The position numbers and the translations under genes are program-made. A model generated the notes under the pieces. The model did not search any database and had not been told where the DNA came from. It worked only from the letters and a program-made list of their open reading frames with translations. Positions 1 through 6,571 of a DNA stretch of 7,570 nucleotides are shown in pieces. How positions within the stretch are numbered: position 1 is the stretch's first letter; every line of letters begins with the position of its first letter. Origin of the DNA: an uncultured Bacilli bacterium (GTDB lineage Bacteria; Bacillota_I; Bacilli_A; RF39; UBA660); NCBI GenBank assembly GCA_948479395.1, contig CAOLUI010000045.1, positions 1 through 7,570 of the forward strand, in the 5' to 3' direction.

Positions 1-31
1 CACTTAGCATTATTATTCTTTTTTTATTCAT
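1..31 (-). CDS. Possible start of a next gene, truncated by the window edge
   Basis: An ATG at 31-29 opens a frame that reads MNKKRIIMLS before the window ends. It is preceded by AGGGG at 46-42, ten bases from the ATG, and by an extended -10 element at 58-66, so promoter, leader and start are arranged as expected for a real gene. The lysine-rich then hydrophobic beginning would suit a signal peptide or membrane protein, but ten codons are too few to identify anything. The product is unknown. It would be transcribed separately from the heat-shock operon, whose terminator lies just upstream. Confidence 0.33.
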   Translation of the reverse strand, partial: MNKKRIIMLS

Positions 32-57
32 TTATTTTTAGCCCCTATCTTAATCTC

Positions 58-66
58 ATTATATCA
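58..66 (-). promoter_or_regulatory. Putative extended -10 promoter element
   Basis: On the minus strand the bases read TGATATAAT, an extended -10 (TGn-TATAAT) with a perfect hexamer. No good -35 lies 17 bases upstream, where AAACGT is found, but extended -10 promoters tolerate this. Predicted transcription would start near position 51, about 20 bases before the ATG at 31. In so AT-rich a region a chance match is possible. Confidence 0.35.
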
Positions 67-72
67 CAAAAT

Positions 73-105
73 AAAAAAAAACGTTTTTTATTTTAAACGC
101 TTTTT
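73..105 (-). terminator. Weak intrinsic terminator after dnaJ
   Basis: On the minus strand the left arm AAAAAGCGTTT (105-95) can pair with AAACGTTTTT (86-77), leaving one bulged G and an A/T-rich loop. A run of nine T (81-73) follows. The stem is short and overlaps the last codons and stop of dnaJ. The only G/C pairs are the central CG, so it is weak, but its position at the operon end and its T-run support a terminator. Confidence 0.5.
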
Positions 106-1200
106 AAAATTTTTAAATATTGCACTATCATCTAAATCAGTTTCGGCTAATTCTTCTAATAATTTCTTTTGTTTACGATTTAACTTAGTCGGAATAATAA
201 CATTCAAAATAACATACATATCTCCTTTGCGTAAACTATTAGGGACTTTTATTCCTTTTCCTTTTAACTTTAATTTATCTCCAGTTGAAGAACCCGCTTT
301 AATATCTAAAATTACATTATTTTCTAATGTTGGAATTTCCTTTTTACAACCTAAACTAGCTTCAGTTATAGTTAAAGGAACTTCTAAATAAATATCTTCA
401 TCATCTCGTTCAAAGAAATCATGTTTTTTAACAACAAATTCAATATAAATATCCCCATTAGGCCCTCCATTACTTCCAGCCTCTCCTTTACCAGATATTC
501 GTAATTGATAACCATTATCAACACCTTCTGGAACTGTAACAACAATTTCTTTATTCGCTTTTACATGACCTGTCCCACGACATTTATTACATATCTGGGC
601 AAAAGTCTTACCTGAACCAGAACATTCGTTACAAATAGTCTGTGTTTGAAAAATTCCAAACATTGATTTTTGTTCCGTAATAACCGTTCCTCGTCCATTA
701 CATTTACTACATGTTTTTTCTTGAAATCCTCCCGCTCCATTACAAGTTTCACAAGTCTCATTTAAATCTAAATTAATACTCTTTTTACAACCAAAAACGG
801 CTTCTTCAAAACTTAAAGTCATACTGACTAATTTATCTTTTCCTTTTACAGGGCCATTTTTATTTCTTCTGCTACTTCCTCCAAAATTAAAACCAAATGA
901 AGAACCAAACAAATCATCAAAAATACTTCCTAAATCTATATCTTCGGCGTTAAATCCGGAAAATCCTGATCCACCTCCTTCAAAAGCCGCATGTCCAAAT
1001 TGATCATATTGACGACGTTTTTCTGGATCAGATAAAATAGCATATGCCTCTCCAATTTCTTTAAACTTTTCTTCTGCTCCGGCCTCTTTATTTACATCAG
1101 GATGATATTGCTTCGCAAGTTTCCGAAAAGCTCTCTTAATTTCTTCCTCAGTTGCCGATTTAGATACTCCTAAAACCTCATAGTAATCTTTTTTATTCAT
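88..1200 (-). CDS. dnaJ: Chaperone protein DnaJ (type I Hsp40)
   Basis: DnaJ is the cytoplasmic co-chaperone that delivers unfolded clients to DnaK and triggers its ATP hydrolysis. The 370-residue protein has all type I parts. It has an N-terminal J domain (about 4-68) with the HPD triad at 33-35, then a Gly/Phe-rich linker (about 72-113) containing IFDDLFG. Four CxxCxGxG zinc motifs start at Cys150, 164, 190 and 204, followed by the two beta-rich client-binding domains and a C-terminal tail. Motifs 1 and 2 are only 14 residues apart, where E. coli DnaJ has 17, so this zinc linker is shortened. The ATG overlaps the pepF stop by 8 bases. The SD-like stretch AAAGGAAGTGAT (1217-1206) lies inside pepF, so translation is probably coupled to pepF. 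It is the last gene of the HrcA/CIRCE operon. Confidence 0.97.
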   Translation of the reverse strand: MNKKDYYEVLGVSKSATEEEIKRAFRKLAKQYHPDVNKEAGAEEKFKEIGEAYAILSDPEKRRQYDQFGHAAFEGGGSGFSGFNAEDIDLGSIFDDLFGSSFGFNFGGSSRRNKNGPVKGKDKLVSMTLSFEEAVFGCKKSINLDLNETCETCNGAGGFQEKTCSKCNGRGTVITEQKSMFGIFQTQTICNECSGSGKTFAQICNKCRGTGHVKANKEIVVTVPEGVDNGYQLRISGKGEAGSNGGPNGDIYIEFVVKKHDFFERDDEDIYLEVPLTITEASLGCKKEIPTLENNVILDIKAGSSTGDKLKLKGKGIKVPNSLRKGDMYVILNVIIPTKLNRKQKKLLEELAETDLDDSAIFKNFKKRLK

Positions 1201-2977
1201 TCTCTATCACTTCCTTTAACTCTTCTACTTTCTTCTTTATAAGAGAAAATGCTTCTTCAAAAACATTATCATCTGTTAAATCAATATTCGCCTTATTTAA
1301 TATATCTAAAGGATAATTAGCACTTCCACTAGCTAAAAAATCTAAATAATCTTCCACAGCATTCTCTTCCTTATTTAATATTCTTTTAGCAAATATTAAA
1401 GCGCATATCAACCCAATAGCGTATTTATAAACATAAAATGAAGAATAAAAATGAGGAATTCGCATCCATTCAAACCTTATTTCAGGTTCAATAATAACAT
1501 CATTAGAAAAATATTTATTTACTAATTTCAAATATTCCGTTGACATAAACTCCTCTGTTAAAGAGATTCCTTCACTTTCTGATTTATGCATTAAATACTC
1601 AAATTCAGCAAACATCGTTTGACGATAAATAGTTGCATTTACTCGAGCCAAAAAGTCCACTAAAATTTTAATTTTCTTATTTTTATCTTCGGCTTTTTGA
1701 TATAAATATTCTGTTAATAAAACTTCATTTAAAGTACTAGCAATTTCTGCTAAAAAAATCGGATTATTTTGATACTGAAAAGGTTGTTTTTCTTCCGTAT
1801 AAAGTGTATTTAAAGCATGACCAAGTTCATGAGCCATAGTTGTTAAACTATCATAAGTATCCAAATGATTTAAACAAACATAACGATTCCATTGAAAAGC
1901 ACCACTCCGCTTGCCAATATTCGGATAATAATCAATATATTTACTCTTAAACATATATTCTAATTTTTCTAAATAATTATTTTTTAAAGGAGCTAAAGCT
2001 TTTTTTAAAATTTCTTGACACTTCTTAATATCATACTTTTCTTCATTTTCCCCTTCAAACTCTAAATAATTATCATATATATGGTATTCTTCCAAACCAA
2101 ATATTTTTTTTCGTAACTTTTGAAAATCAAAATTCAAATTCATATTTTGATGAACTGCCTTTAACAAATTTTCATAAACAACTTCTTCTATATTTTCTTG
2201 ATTTAAAGCCATCTTTAAACTATTTTCAAAATGACGAATATCAGCTATACTATTATCTTCTAAAACGTTTGTACTATATAAAGAAGCAAAAGTATTTTTA
2301 TGTTTTTCATAAAAATCATAATAAGTTTTAAATACTTTTTTTCTCACTTCTGAATCTTTATTCTTTAAAAGACTAATAAAATTGCTTTGAGTAATTTTTA
2401 CTTCTTTTTTATCTATTTCCACAGTTCCTAAACTATTTTCAGCATCATTTAATATTTCGTAGGTATCCTCTTCTTTTCCATAAGAACGAGTCAGTTTACT
2501 GATTATAATTTCTTCTTTTTCCGATAAAATATGATCTTTTTCTTTAAAAATTTTCTCAAAACTAAAAAGATATTTTTTTAACGTGGGTTCTTCTACCATC
2601 AACTTTTCTAATTTTTCTCTATTTTCTTTAAGAATTTCTACTCTAACAAAAGCTGTTTTAGTAATAACTTCATTATATAATTCTTCAATACTCAAAGCAT
2701 ATCTATTAGCTTCTGAATTATTTAAATCTTGATATTTATAAAGATTAGCCCAAACATATAAATCTGTTAAAAGCTTATCCATTTTATTAGATAATTCACA
2801 ATAATCTAATAAATTTTTAGCTGAAGTAAACAAGTTCCCTTTTAAAGCTACTATTTTAACTAAATAATCCTTTACTTCTTGACACTTTTTATCATAATCT
2901 TTTTCATTTTGCACCAATAACGTTAAATCCCACTTAAACTCTTCTGAAATCTCATCTCTTTTTTTCATTTTATCCAT
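1193..2977 (-). CDS. pepF: Oligoendopeptidase F (peptidase family M3)
   Basis: This is a zinc metallopeptidase that cuts oligopeptides (family substrates are roughly 7-17 residues) in the cytoplasm. The 594-residue length is normal for PepF. The zinc site is plain: HELGH at 383-387 supplies two His ligands and the catalytic Glu384, and Glu411 in FLAEIASTLNE is the expected third ligand. GKRSGAFQW (355-363) precedes the active site, and HFYSSFYVYKYA (509-520) carries the tyrosines typical of M3 transition-state binding. The N-terminal half is helical. There is no signal peptide or membrane segment. The ATG at 2977 is supported by AGGGAG (2990-2985) seven bases upstream. The gene lies 48 bases after dnaK and overlaps dnaJ by 8 bases, so it is embedded in the heat-shock operon, where dnaJ would normally follow dnaK directly. 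The M3 family call is firm; the subfamily name rests on overall resemblance. Confidence 0.93.
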   Translation of the reverse strand: MDKMKKRDEISEEFKWDLTLLVQNEKDYDKKCQEVKDYLVKIVALKGNLFTSAKNLLDYCELSNKMDKLLTDLYVWANLYKYQDLNNSEANRYALSIEELYNEVITKTAFVRVEILKENREKLEKLMVEEPTLKKYLFSFEKIFKEKDHILSEKEEIIISKLTRSYGKEEDTYEILNDAENSLGTVEIDKKEVKITQSNFISLLKNKDSEVRKKVFKTYYDFYEKHKNTFASLYSTNVLEDNSIADIRHFENSLKMALNQENIEEVVYENLLKAVHQNMNLNFDFQKLRKKIFGLEEYHIYDNYLEFEGENEEKYDIKKCQEILKKALAPLKNNYLEKLEYMFKSKYIDYYPNIGKRSGAFQWNRYVCLNHLDTYDSLTTMAHELGHALNTLYTEEKQPFQYQNNPIFLAEIASTLNEVLLTEYLYQKAEDKNKKIKILVDFLARVNATIYRQTMFAEFEYLMHKSESEGISLTEEFMSTEYLKLVNKYFSNDVIIEPEIRFEWMRIPHFYSSFYVYKYAIGLICALIFAKRILNKEENAVEDYLDFLASGSANYPLDILNKANIDLTDDNVFEEAFSLIKKKVEELKEVIENE

Positions 2978-2998
2978 ATATTTTCTCCCTAATTTTAG

Positions 2999-3024
2999 AA
3001 AAGCTCTAGTTTCCTAGAACTTTT
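2999..3024 (-). terminator. GNRA-capped hairpin after dnaK, possible attenuator
   Basis: On the minus strand AAAAGTTCTAG (3024-3014) pairs with CTAGAGCTTTT (3009-2999) over 11 bp with one G-U, closed by a GAAA tetraloop at 3013-3010. It begins one base after the dnaK stop codon. The downstream T-run is only TTTT, then C, and lies within the stem, so termination would be partial at best. It could set the ratio of dnaK to pepF-dnaJ, or protect or process the dnaK mRNA end. The structure is visible; its role is inferred. Confidence 0.55.
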
Positions 3025-3025
3025 A

Positions 3026-4849
3026 CTATTTTTCTTCATAATTAGCTTCTTCAACATCGTCTTTTTTATCAGTAGCATTCTTATCATCAGTTGGTTCATT
3101 ACTTTGATTTTCTTTTGCGGCGTTTTCATAAACTTTAGTTGCTAATTTCATTGCAATTTCATTTAGACTTTCCGTTTTTTTCTTGATATCTTCAATTTCA
3201 TTTTTTTCTAAAGCATCTTTTAAATCTTTAATTTTACTTTCAGCTTCTTTTTTATCTTTTTCCTCTACTTTATCTCCAAGATCTTTAAGCGCTTTTTCTG
3301 TAGAGAAAATCATTGTATCAGCATTATTTTTAACTTCAGCTTCTTCTTTTCTCTTTTCATCAGCTTCTTTATTAGCCTCAGCTTCTTTAACCATCTTTTC
3401 AATATCTTCATCACTAAGACCTGTAGATGATTGAATCGTAATTGATTGTTCTTTATTAGTTCCTAAATCTTTAGCAGTAACATTAACAATACCATTAGCA
3501 TCGATATCAAATTTAACTTCAATTTGTGGAATACCACGTGGAGCTGGGGGAATATTTGTAAGTTGGAAATTACCAAGAGTTTTATTATCAGCTGCCATTG
3601 GTCTTTCACCTTGTAATACATGAATATCCACAGCTGGTTGATTATCAGCAGCAGTTGAGAATACTTGTGATTTTGAAGTTGGAATGGTCGTATTTCTTGG
3701 TATTAAAACCGTACTAACACCACCCATTGTTTCAATTCCAAGAGAAAGAGGTGTTACATCTAAAAGCACTAAATCTTCTACCTCACCTGTTAAAACGCCA
3801 CCTTGAATAGCTGCACCCATGGCTACAACTTCATCAGGATTAACTCCTTTGTTTGGTTCTTTACCAAGTTCTTTTTTAACTAATTCTTGAATATACGGAA
3901 TACGAGTAGAACCTCCAACCAAAATAACTTGATCAATATCATTTTTAGATAGCTTCGCATCACTTAAAGCTTTTTTTACTGGTTCAAGAGTAGAATCAAA
4001 TAAATCACGACATAAGTCTTCAAATTTAGCTTTAGTTAAATTAATTTCTAAATGCACTGGTCCGTCTTCTTTTTGGGTTATAAATGGTAAACTAATTTGC
4101 GTAGAACTCATACCAGATAAATCTTTCTTCGCCTTTTCAGCCGCATCTTTAAGTCTTTGCATTGCCATCTTATCTTGACTTAAATCAATTGCATTTTCTT
4201 TCTTAAATTCATCCACTAAATAATCAATAATACGATTATCAAAATCATCTCCACCTAAACGATTATTTCCACTAGTAGATTTAACTTCAAAAATTCCATC
4301 TCCAAGTTCTAGAATAGAGACATCAAATGTTCCTCCACCTAAATCATAAACTAAAATTGTTTGAAGTTTTTCTTGTTTATCAAGTCCATAAGCAAGTGCT
4401 GCTGCAGTAGGTTCATTTACAATTCGCTCCACTTCAAGTCCAGCAATCTTACCAGCATCTTTAGTTGCTTGACGTTCAGCATCATTAAAATAAGCGGGAA
4501 CTGTAATAACAGCTTTTGTCACTTTATCTCCTAAAAATGCCTCAGCATCTGCTTTTAATTTCATTAAAACTTGAGCACTTATTTCTTGAGGTGTATATTT
4601 TTTACCATCTACATCAAATTTTTCACTAGTTCCCATTTTTCTTTTTGCTGAGGAAATGGTATTTTTATTAGTTACTGCTTGACGTTTTGCATTCTCTCCT
4701 ACCAATATCTCTCCATCTGGTTTAAAAGCTACAACACTTGGTGTTGTTCTATTACCTTCTTTATTTGCAATAACAACTGGTTTACCTCCCTCTAAATATG
4801 CTACACATGAATTTGTTGTACCTAAATCAATACCTATAATTTTTGCCAT
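3026..4849 (-). CDS. dnaK: Chaperone protein DnaK (Hsp70)
   Basis: DnaK is the ATP-driven Hsp70 chaperone that binds exposed hydrophobic segments of unfolded proteins, working with DnaJ and GrpE. The 607-residue protein is typical of Gram-positive DnaK. The nucleotide-binding domain starts with IGIDLGTTNSCVA (5-17), has Lys69 in the SAKRKMG stretch, NEPTAAALAYG (145-155), DLGGGTFDVSIL (169-180) and VGGSTRIP (311-318). The interdomain linker VEDLVLLDV (357-365) leads to the beta substrate-binding domain, which includes NTTIPTSKSQVFSTA (386-400). A charged helical lid follows from about 480, and the protein ends in a VEEANYEEK tail resembling the usual acidic DnaK C terminus. An SD (AAAGGA, 4865-4860) lies ten bases before the ATG, a slightly long gap. 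Eighteen bases separate it from grpE. It ends in TAG, the only TAG stop in the operon. Intact and unremarkable. Confidence 0.99.
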   Translation of the reverse strand: MAKIIGIDLGTTNSCVAYLEGGKPVVIANKEGNRTTPSVVAFKPDGEILVGENAKRQAVTNKNTISSAKRKMGTSEKFDVDGKKYTPQEISAQVLMKLKADAEAFLGDKVTKAVITVPAYFNDAERQATKDAGKIAGLEVERIVNEPTAAALAYGLDKQEKLQTILVYDLGGGTFDVSILELGDGIFEVKSTSGNNRLGGDDFDNRIIDYLVDEFKKENAIDLSQDKMAMQRLKDAAEKAKKDLSGMSSTQISLPFITQKEDGPVHLEINLTKAKFEDLCRDLFDSTLEPVKKALSDAKLSKNDIDQVILVGGSTRIPYIQELVKKELGKEPNKGVNPDEVVAMGAAIQGGVLTGEVEDLVLLDVTPLSLGIETMGGVSTVLIPRNTTIPTSKSQVFSTAADNQPAVDIHVLQGERPMAADNKTLGNFQLTNIPPAPRGIPQIEVKFDIDANGIVNVTAKDLGTNKEQSITIQSSTGLSDEDIEKMVKEAEANKEADEKRKEEAEVKNNADTMIFSTEKALKDLGDKVEEKDKKEAESKIKDLKDALEKNEIEDIKKKTESLNEIAMKLATKVYENAAKENQSNEPTDDKNATDKKDDVEEANYEEK

Positions 4850-4867
4850 TTAAAATCATTCCTTTCT

Positions 4868-5422
4868 TTATTCGCTTACCTTAACCATGGCTGGTCTTAG
4901 CAATTTATCTTTATACATATAACCTTTTTGTAATACTTCTAAAACTATATCTTTAGAAATACCTTCTTCTTTGCTCGTTAATACAGCTTCCATTAAAGAA
5001 GGATCAAATTCTTTATTTAAACATTCTATTTCTTTTATTTCATACTCATTTAAAATATTAACTAAATTAGTATAAATCATTTTAAAGCCACTTAAGAATT
5101 TTGATAACTCATCCGTTAAATCATTATCATCTAGTTTAATAGCTCGCTCAAAATTATCTGTAACATTAATAATTTTTTTGGCCAAATCTTCTCCATCATA
5201 TTTTCTAATTCTCATTATTTCTTCTTCTAAACGACGACGCATATTTTGCATTTCCGCACTTATACGTAATATTTTATCTTGTAACATTTTATTCTCTTCT
5301 TTTAAAGATTCGACCTCTTTATTCACTTTAGGCTTTTTAGTTTTTTCCTTCTTTTTTTCTTCTCCTTTAATATCTTTAAGAGGTTCCTTATTTTCCTTAA
5401 CTATTTCTTCTTTTTCTTCCAT
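4868..5422 (-). CDS. grpE: Nucleotide exchange factor GrpE
   Basis: GrpE is the dimeric exchange factor that releases ADP from DnaK. I set the start at the ATG at 5422 because GAGGAG (5435-5430) sits exactly seven bases upstream; this gives 184 residues. An in-frame ATG at 5440 would add MKRRNK but has no such site. A Lys/Glu-rich disordered N terminus (1-40) leads to a long dimerising coiled coil containing AEMQNMRRRLEEE (56-68). INVTDNFERAI (85-95) follows, then the compact beta domain with FDPSLMEAV (139-147) and VLQKGYMYKDKLLRPAMVKV (163-182). The position usually held by His in FDP-x-x-H-x-AV is Met144 here. The SD lies within the last codons of hrcA and only one base separates hrcA's stop from this start, so translation is probably coupled. 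Confidence 0.96.
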   Translation of the reverse strand: MEEKEEIVKENKEPLKDIKGEEKKKEKTKKPKVNKEVESLKEENKMLQDKILRISAEMQNMRRRLEEEIMRIRKYDGEDLAKKIINVTDNFERAIKLDDNDLTDELSKFLSGFKMIYTNLVNILNEYEIKEIECLNKEFDPSLMEAVLTSKEEGISKDIVLEVLQKGYMYKDKLLRPAMVKVSE

Positions 5423-5423
5423 T

Positions 5424-6431
5424 TTATTTCTCCTCTTCATTTAACTCTTTTTGTAAATATTCTAAAAGTCCTACAACTCGATCATATTCCATTCTCTTAG
5501 GTCCCACAATCGCAATTGTTCCTTCCTCACCATTATGTTTATATTTACTTTTAATAATAGTTACATTCGGATCAAAATCATTTTCTTCTCCAATATAAAC
5601 CTTTATTTCACCAGTTTCATCATCATCTTCTTCGATACGTTTAATAAACTCTTTATCTTCAAATTTACTAGCTAATTGTTTAATCTCTAATACGTTATTA
5701 TATTCTGGTTCATCAAATATTTTGGTTTTTCCTCCAAAATAAACATTTTGACTTTTATGTAAAAAATCATTAAACGCATCTGCAAATATATTATAAACTG
5801 TTTCATATTGTTTAATTTGTCTACTTATGATAGGTTTAATTTCAAATTCTAGTCTTTCTGAAACTTCATTAATCGGTGTTCCTACTAACATTTTATTAAT
5901 AATTTCACTTGTTTTTACAATCTCATCAATTTCTGCTTTATTATCAAGAATAAATTGTTTATTTTCTACAATTCCTTTATCTGTACAAACAAGAGCCACA
6001 ATCTTATTATTTTCAATAGGAATAATATTTACTTGTTTCAGCGTATTTTCTTTAGAACTTTTCCCTAAAATAATACTTGTATAATTGGTAAGTTCACTTA
6101 TAATTTGAACGGTTTTATTAATCGAATCACTTAACTCAAGTTCATTATTTCTTACAATTGTTTGTAATTTTAAAACATCTTCTCCAGTTAATTCTTTAGG
6201 TTTCATTAAATGTTCAACATAATATTTATATCCTGCTTCACTAGGAACTCTACCAGAAGATATATGATTTTTTTCTAGTAAGCCTAATTTTTCTAGTTCT
6301 GACATCTCATTTCTAATTGTTGCACTAGAACACTTAAACTTTTTACAAAGGGACTTCGAACCTATCGGCTTTATTGTTTTAATATATGATTCTATAATTG
6401 TTTTTAATAACTTATTTTGCCTTTCGTTCAA
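5424..6431 (-). CDS. hrcA: Heat-inducible transcription repressor HrcA
   Basis: HrcA is the repressor that binds CIRCE operators and switches off dnaK and groE operons until heat shock; in Bacillus its folding depends on GroEL. I choose a TTG start at 6431 (335 residues; B. subtilis HrcA is about 343). It is preceded by AAGGTGAT at the right distance, and the resulting N terminus MNERQNKLLKTIIESYIKT lines up with the B. subtilis one. The winged helix covers residues 1-75 with SSATIRNEM and SSGRVPSEAGYKYYVEHL. The middle is the GAF-like/dimerisation part. The C terminus carries YIGEEN and GTIAIVGPKRMEYDRVVGLL, classic for the family. It is the first gene after the CIRCE promoter, so it is autoregulated. 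Confidence 0.96.
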   Translation of the reverse strand: MNERQNKLLKTIIESYIKTIKPIGSKSLCKKFKCSSATIRNEMSELEKLGLLEKNHISSGRVPSEAGYKYYVEHLMKPKELTGEDVLKLQTIVRNNELELSDSINKTVQIISELTNYTSIILGKSSKENTLKQVNIIPIENNKIVALVCTDKGIVENKQFILDNKAEIDEIVKTSEIINKMLVGTPINEVSERLEFEIKPIISRQIKQYETVYNIFADAFNDFLHKSQNVYFGGKTKIFDEPEYNNVLEIKQLASKFEDKEFIKRIEEDDDETGEIKVYIGEENDFDPNVTIIKSKYKHNGEEGTIAIVGPKRMEYDRVVGLLEYLQKELNEEEK

Positions 6432-6434
6432 TTC

Positions 6435-6442
6435 ATCACCTT
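6435..6442 (-). promoter_or_regulatory. hrcA ribosome binding site fixing a TTG start
   Basis: The minus strand reads AAGGTGAT, matching the anti-SD complement AGGTGAT over seven bases. The AGG core ends seven bases before the TTG at 6431-6429. The nearby ATG at 6436-6434 is out of frame and meets TGA two codons later, so TTG is the best start. Confidence 0.75.
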
Positions 6443-6444
6443 CT

Positions 6445-6471
6445 TTAGCACTCGCAAAATTCAAATGCTAA
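6445..6471 (-). promoter_or_regulatory. CIRCE operator, proximal copy (HrcA site)
   Basis: On the minus strand the arms are TTAGCATTT (6471-6463) and GAGTGCTAA (6453-6445) with the standard nine-base spacer. The right arm is perfect; the left differs from TTAGCACTC at two positions. It covers the predicted transcription start (about 6469) and most of the leader, ending three bases before the SD. The same repeat in the mRNA could form a small TTAGCA/TGCTAA hairpin. Confidence 0.88.
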
Positions 6472-6475
6472 ATAC

Positions 6476-6504
6476 ATTATAATAGTATGCTTAGCACTTG
6501 TCAA
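6476..6504 (-). promoter_or_regulatory. Sigma-A promoter of the hrcA-grpE-dnaK-pepF-dnaJ operon
   Basis: The minus strand has TTGACA at 6504-6499 and TATAAT at 6481-6476 separated by exactly 17 bases, a full consensus vegetative promoter. Transcription should start near 6469, giving a leader of about 38 bases. Such a strong promoter is consistent with control by repression at the flanking CIRCE sites. I see no other convincing promoter inside the operon. Confidence 0.9.
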
Positions 6505-6518
6505 TATATGAGTGCTAA
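6491..6518 (-). promoter_or_regulatory. CIRCE operator, distal copy with 10-nt spacer
   Basis: On the minus strand TTAGCACTC (6518-6510) and AAGTGCTAA (6499-6491) form a near-perfect inverted repeat (17 of 18 consensus bases). They are separated by ten bases rather than the usual nine. The -35 hexamer TTGACA occupies the last five spacer bases plus the first base of the second arm, exactly where the arm departs from consensus. HrcA bound here would block RNA polymerase directly. Confidence 0.85.
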
Positions 6519-6540
6519 TTTTCATCTTTTTTTCACAAAT

Positions 6541-6571
6541 AAAAAAACCTAATTAATTCAAATTAAGTTTT
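6541..6571 (-). terminator. Intrinsic terminator of the upstream GalE-like fusion gene
   Basis: On the minus strand AACTTAATT (6569-6561) pairs with AATTAGGTT (6554-6546) over nine bp with one G-U and a six-base loop, extendable by A-T pairs. A run of seven T (6547-6541, the first two in the stem) follows. The stem includes the last codons and the TAA of the upstream gene. It insulates that gene from the heat-shock promoter about 40 bases further on. Confidence 0.75.

Noticed and set aside
561..761. Minus-strand 66-codon frame inside dnaJ
   Set aside because: It is an alternative frame across the cysteine-rich zinc region of an intact dnaJ; no independent start signals.
3183..3434. Open plus-strand frame opposite the dnaK C-terminal lid
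   Set aside because: It is a Ser/Leu/Phe-rich antisense shadow of the Lys/Glu/Ala-rich dnaK lid, with no SD or promoter, inside an intact gene.
5178..5444. Plus-strand frame with hydrophobic stretches opposite grpE
   Set aside because: Its apparent membrane segments come from reading the charged GrpE coiled coil on the opposite strand; no supporting signals.
5827..6084. Plus-strand hydrophobic frame opposite hrcA
   Set aside because: Antisense shadow of hrcA; no ribosome binding site, and hrcA itself is full length.
6476..6504. Divergent plus-strand promoter in the CIRCE region
   Set aside because: The symmetric operator makes both strands look regulatory, but the consensus hexamers are oriented only toward hrcA and no plus-strand gene follows.
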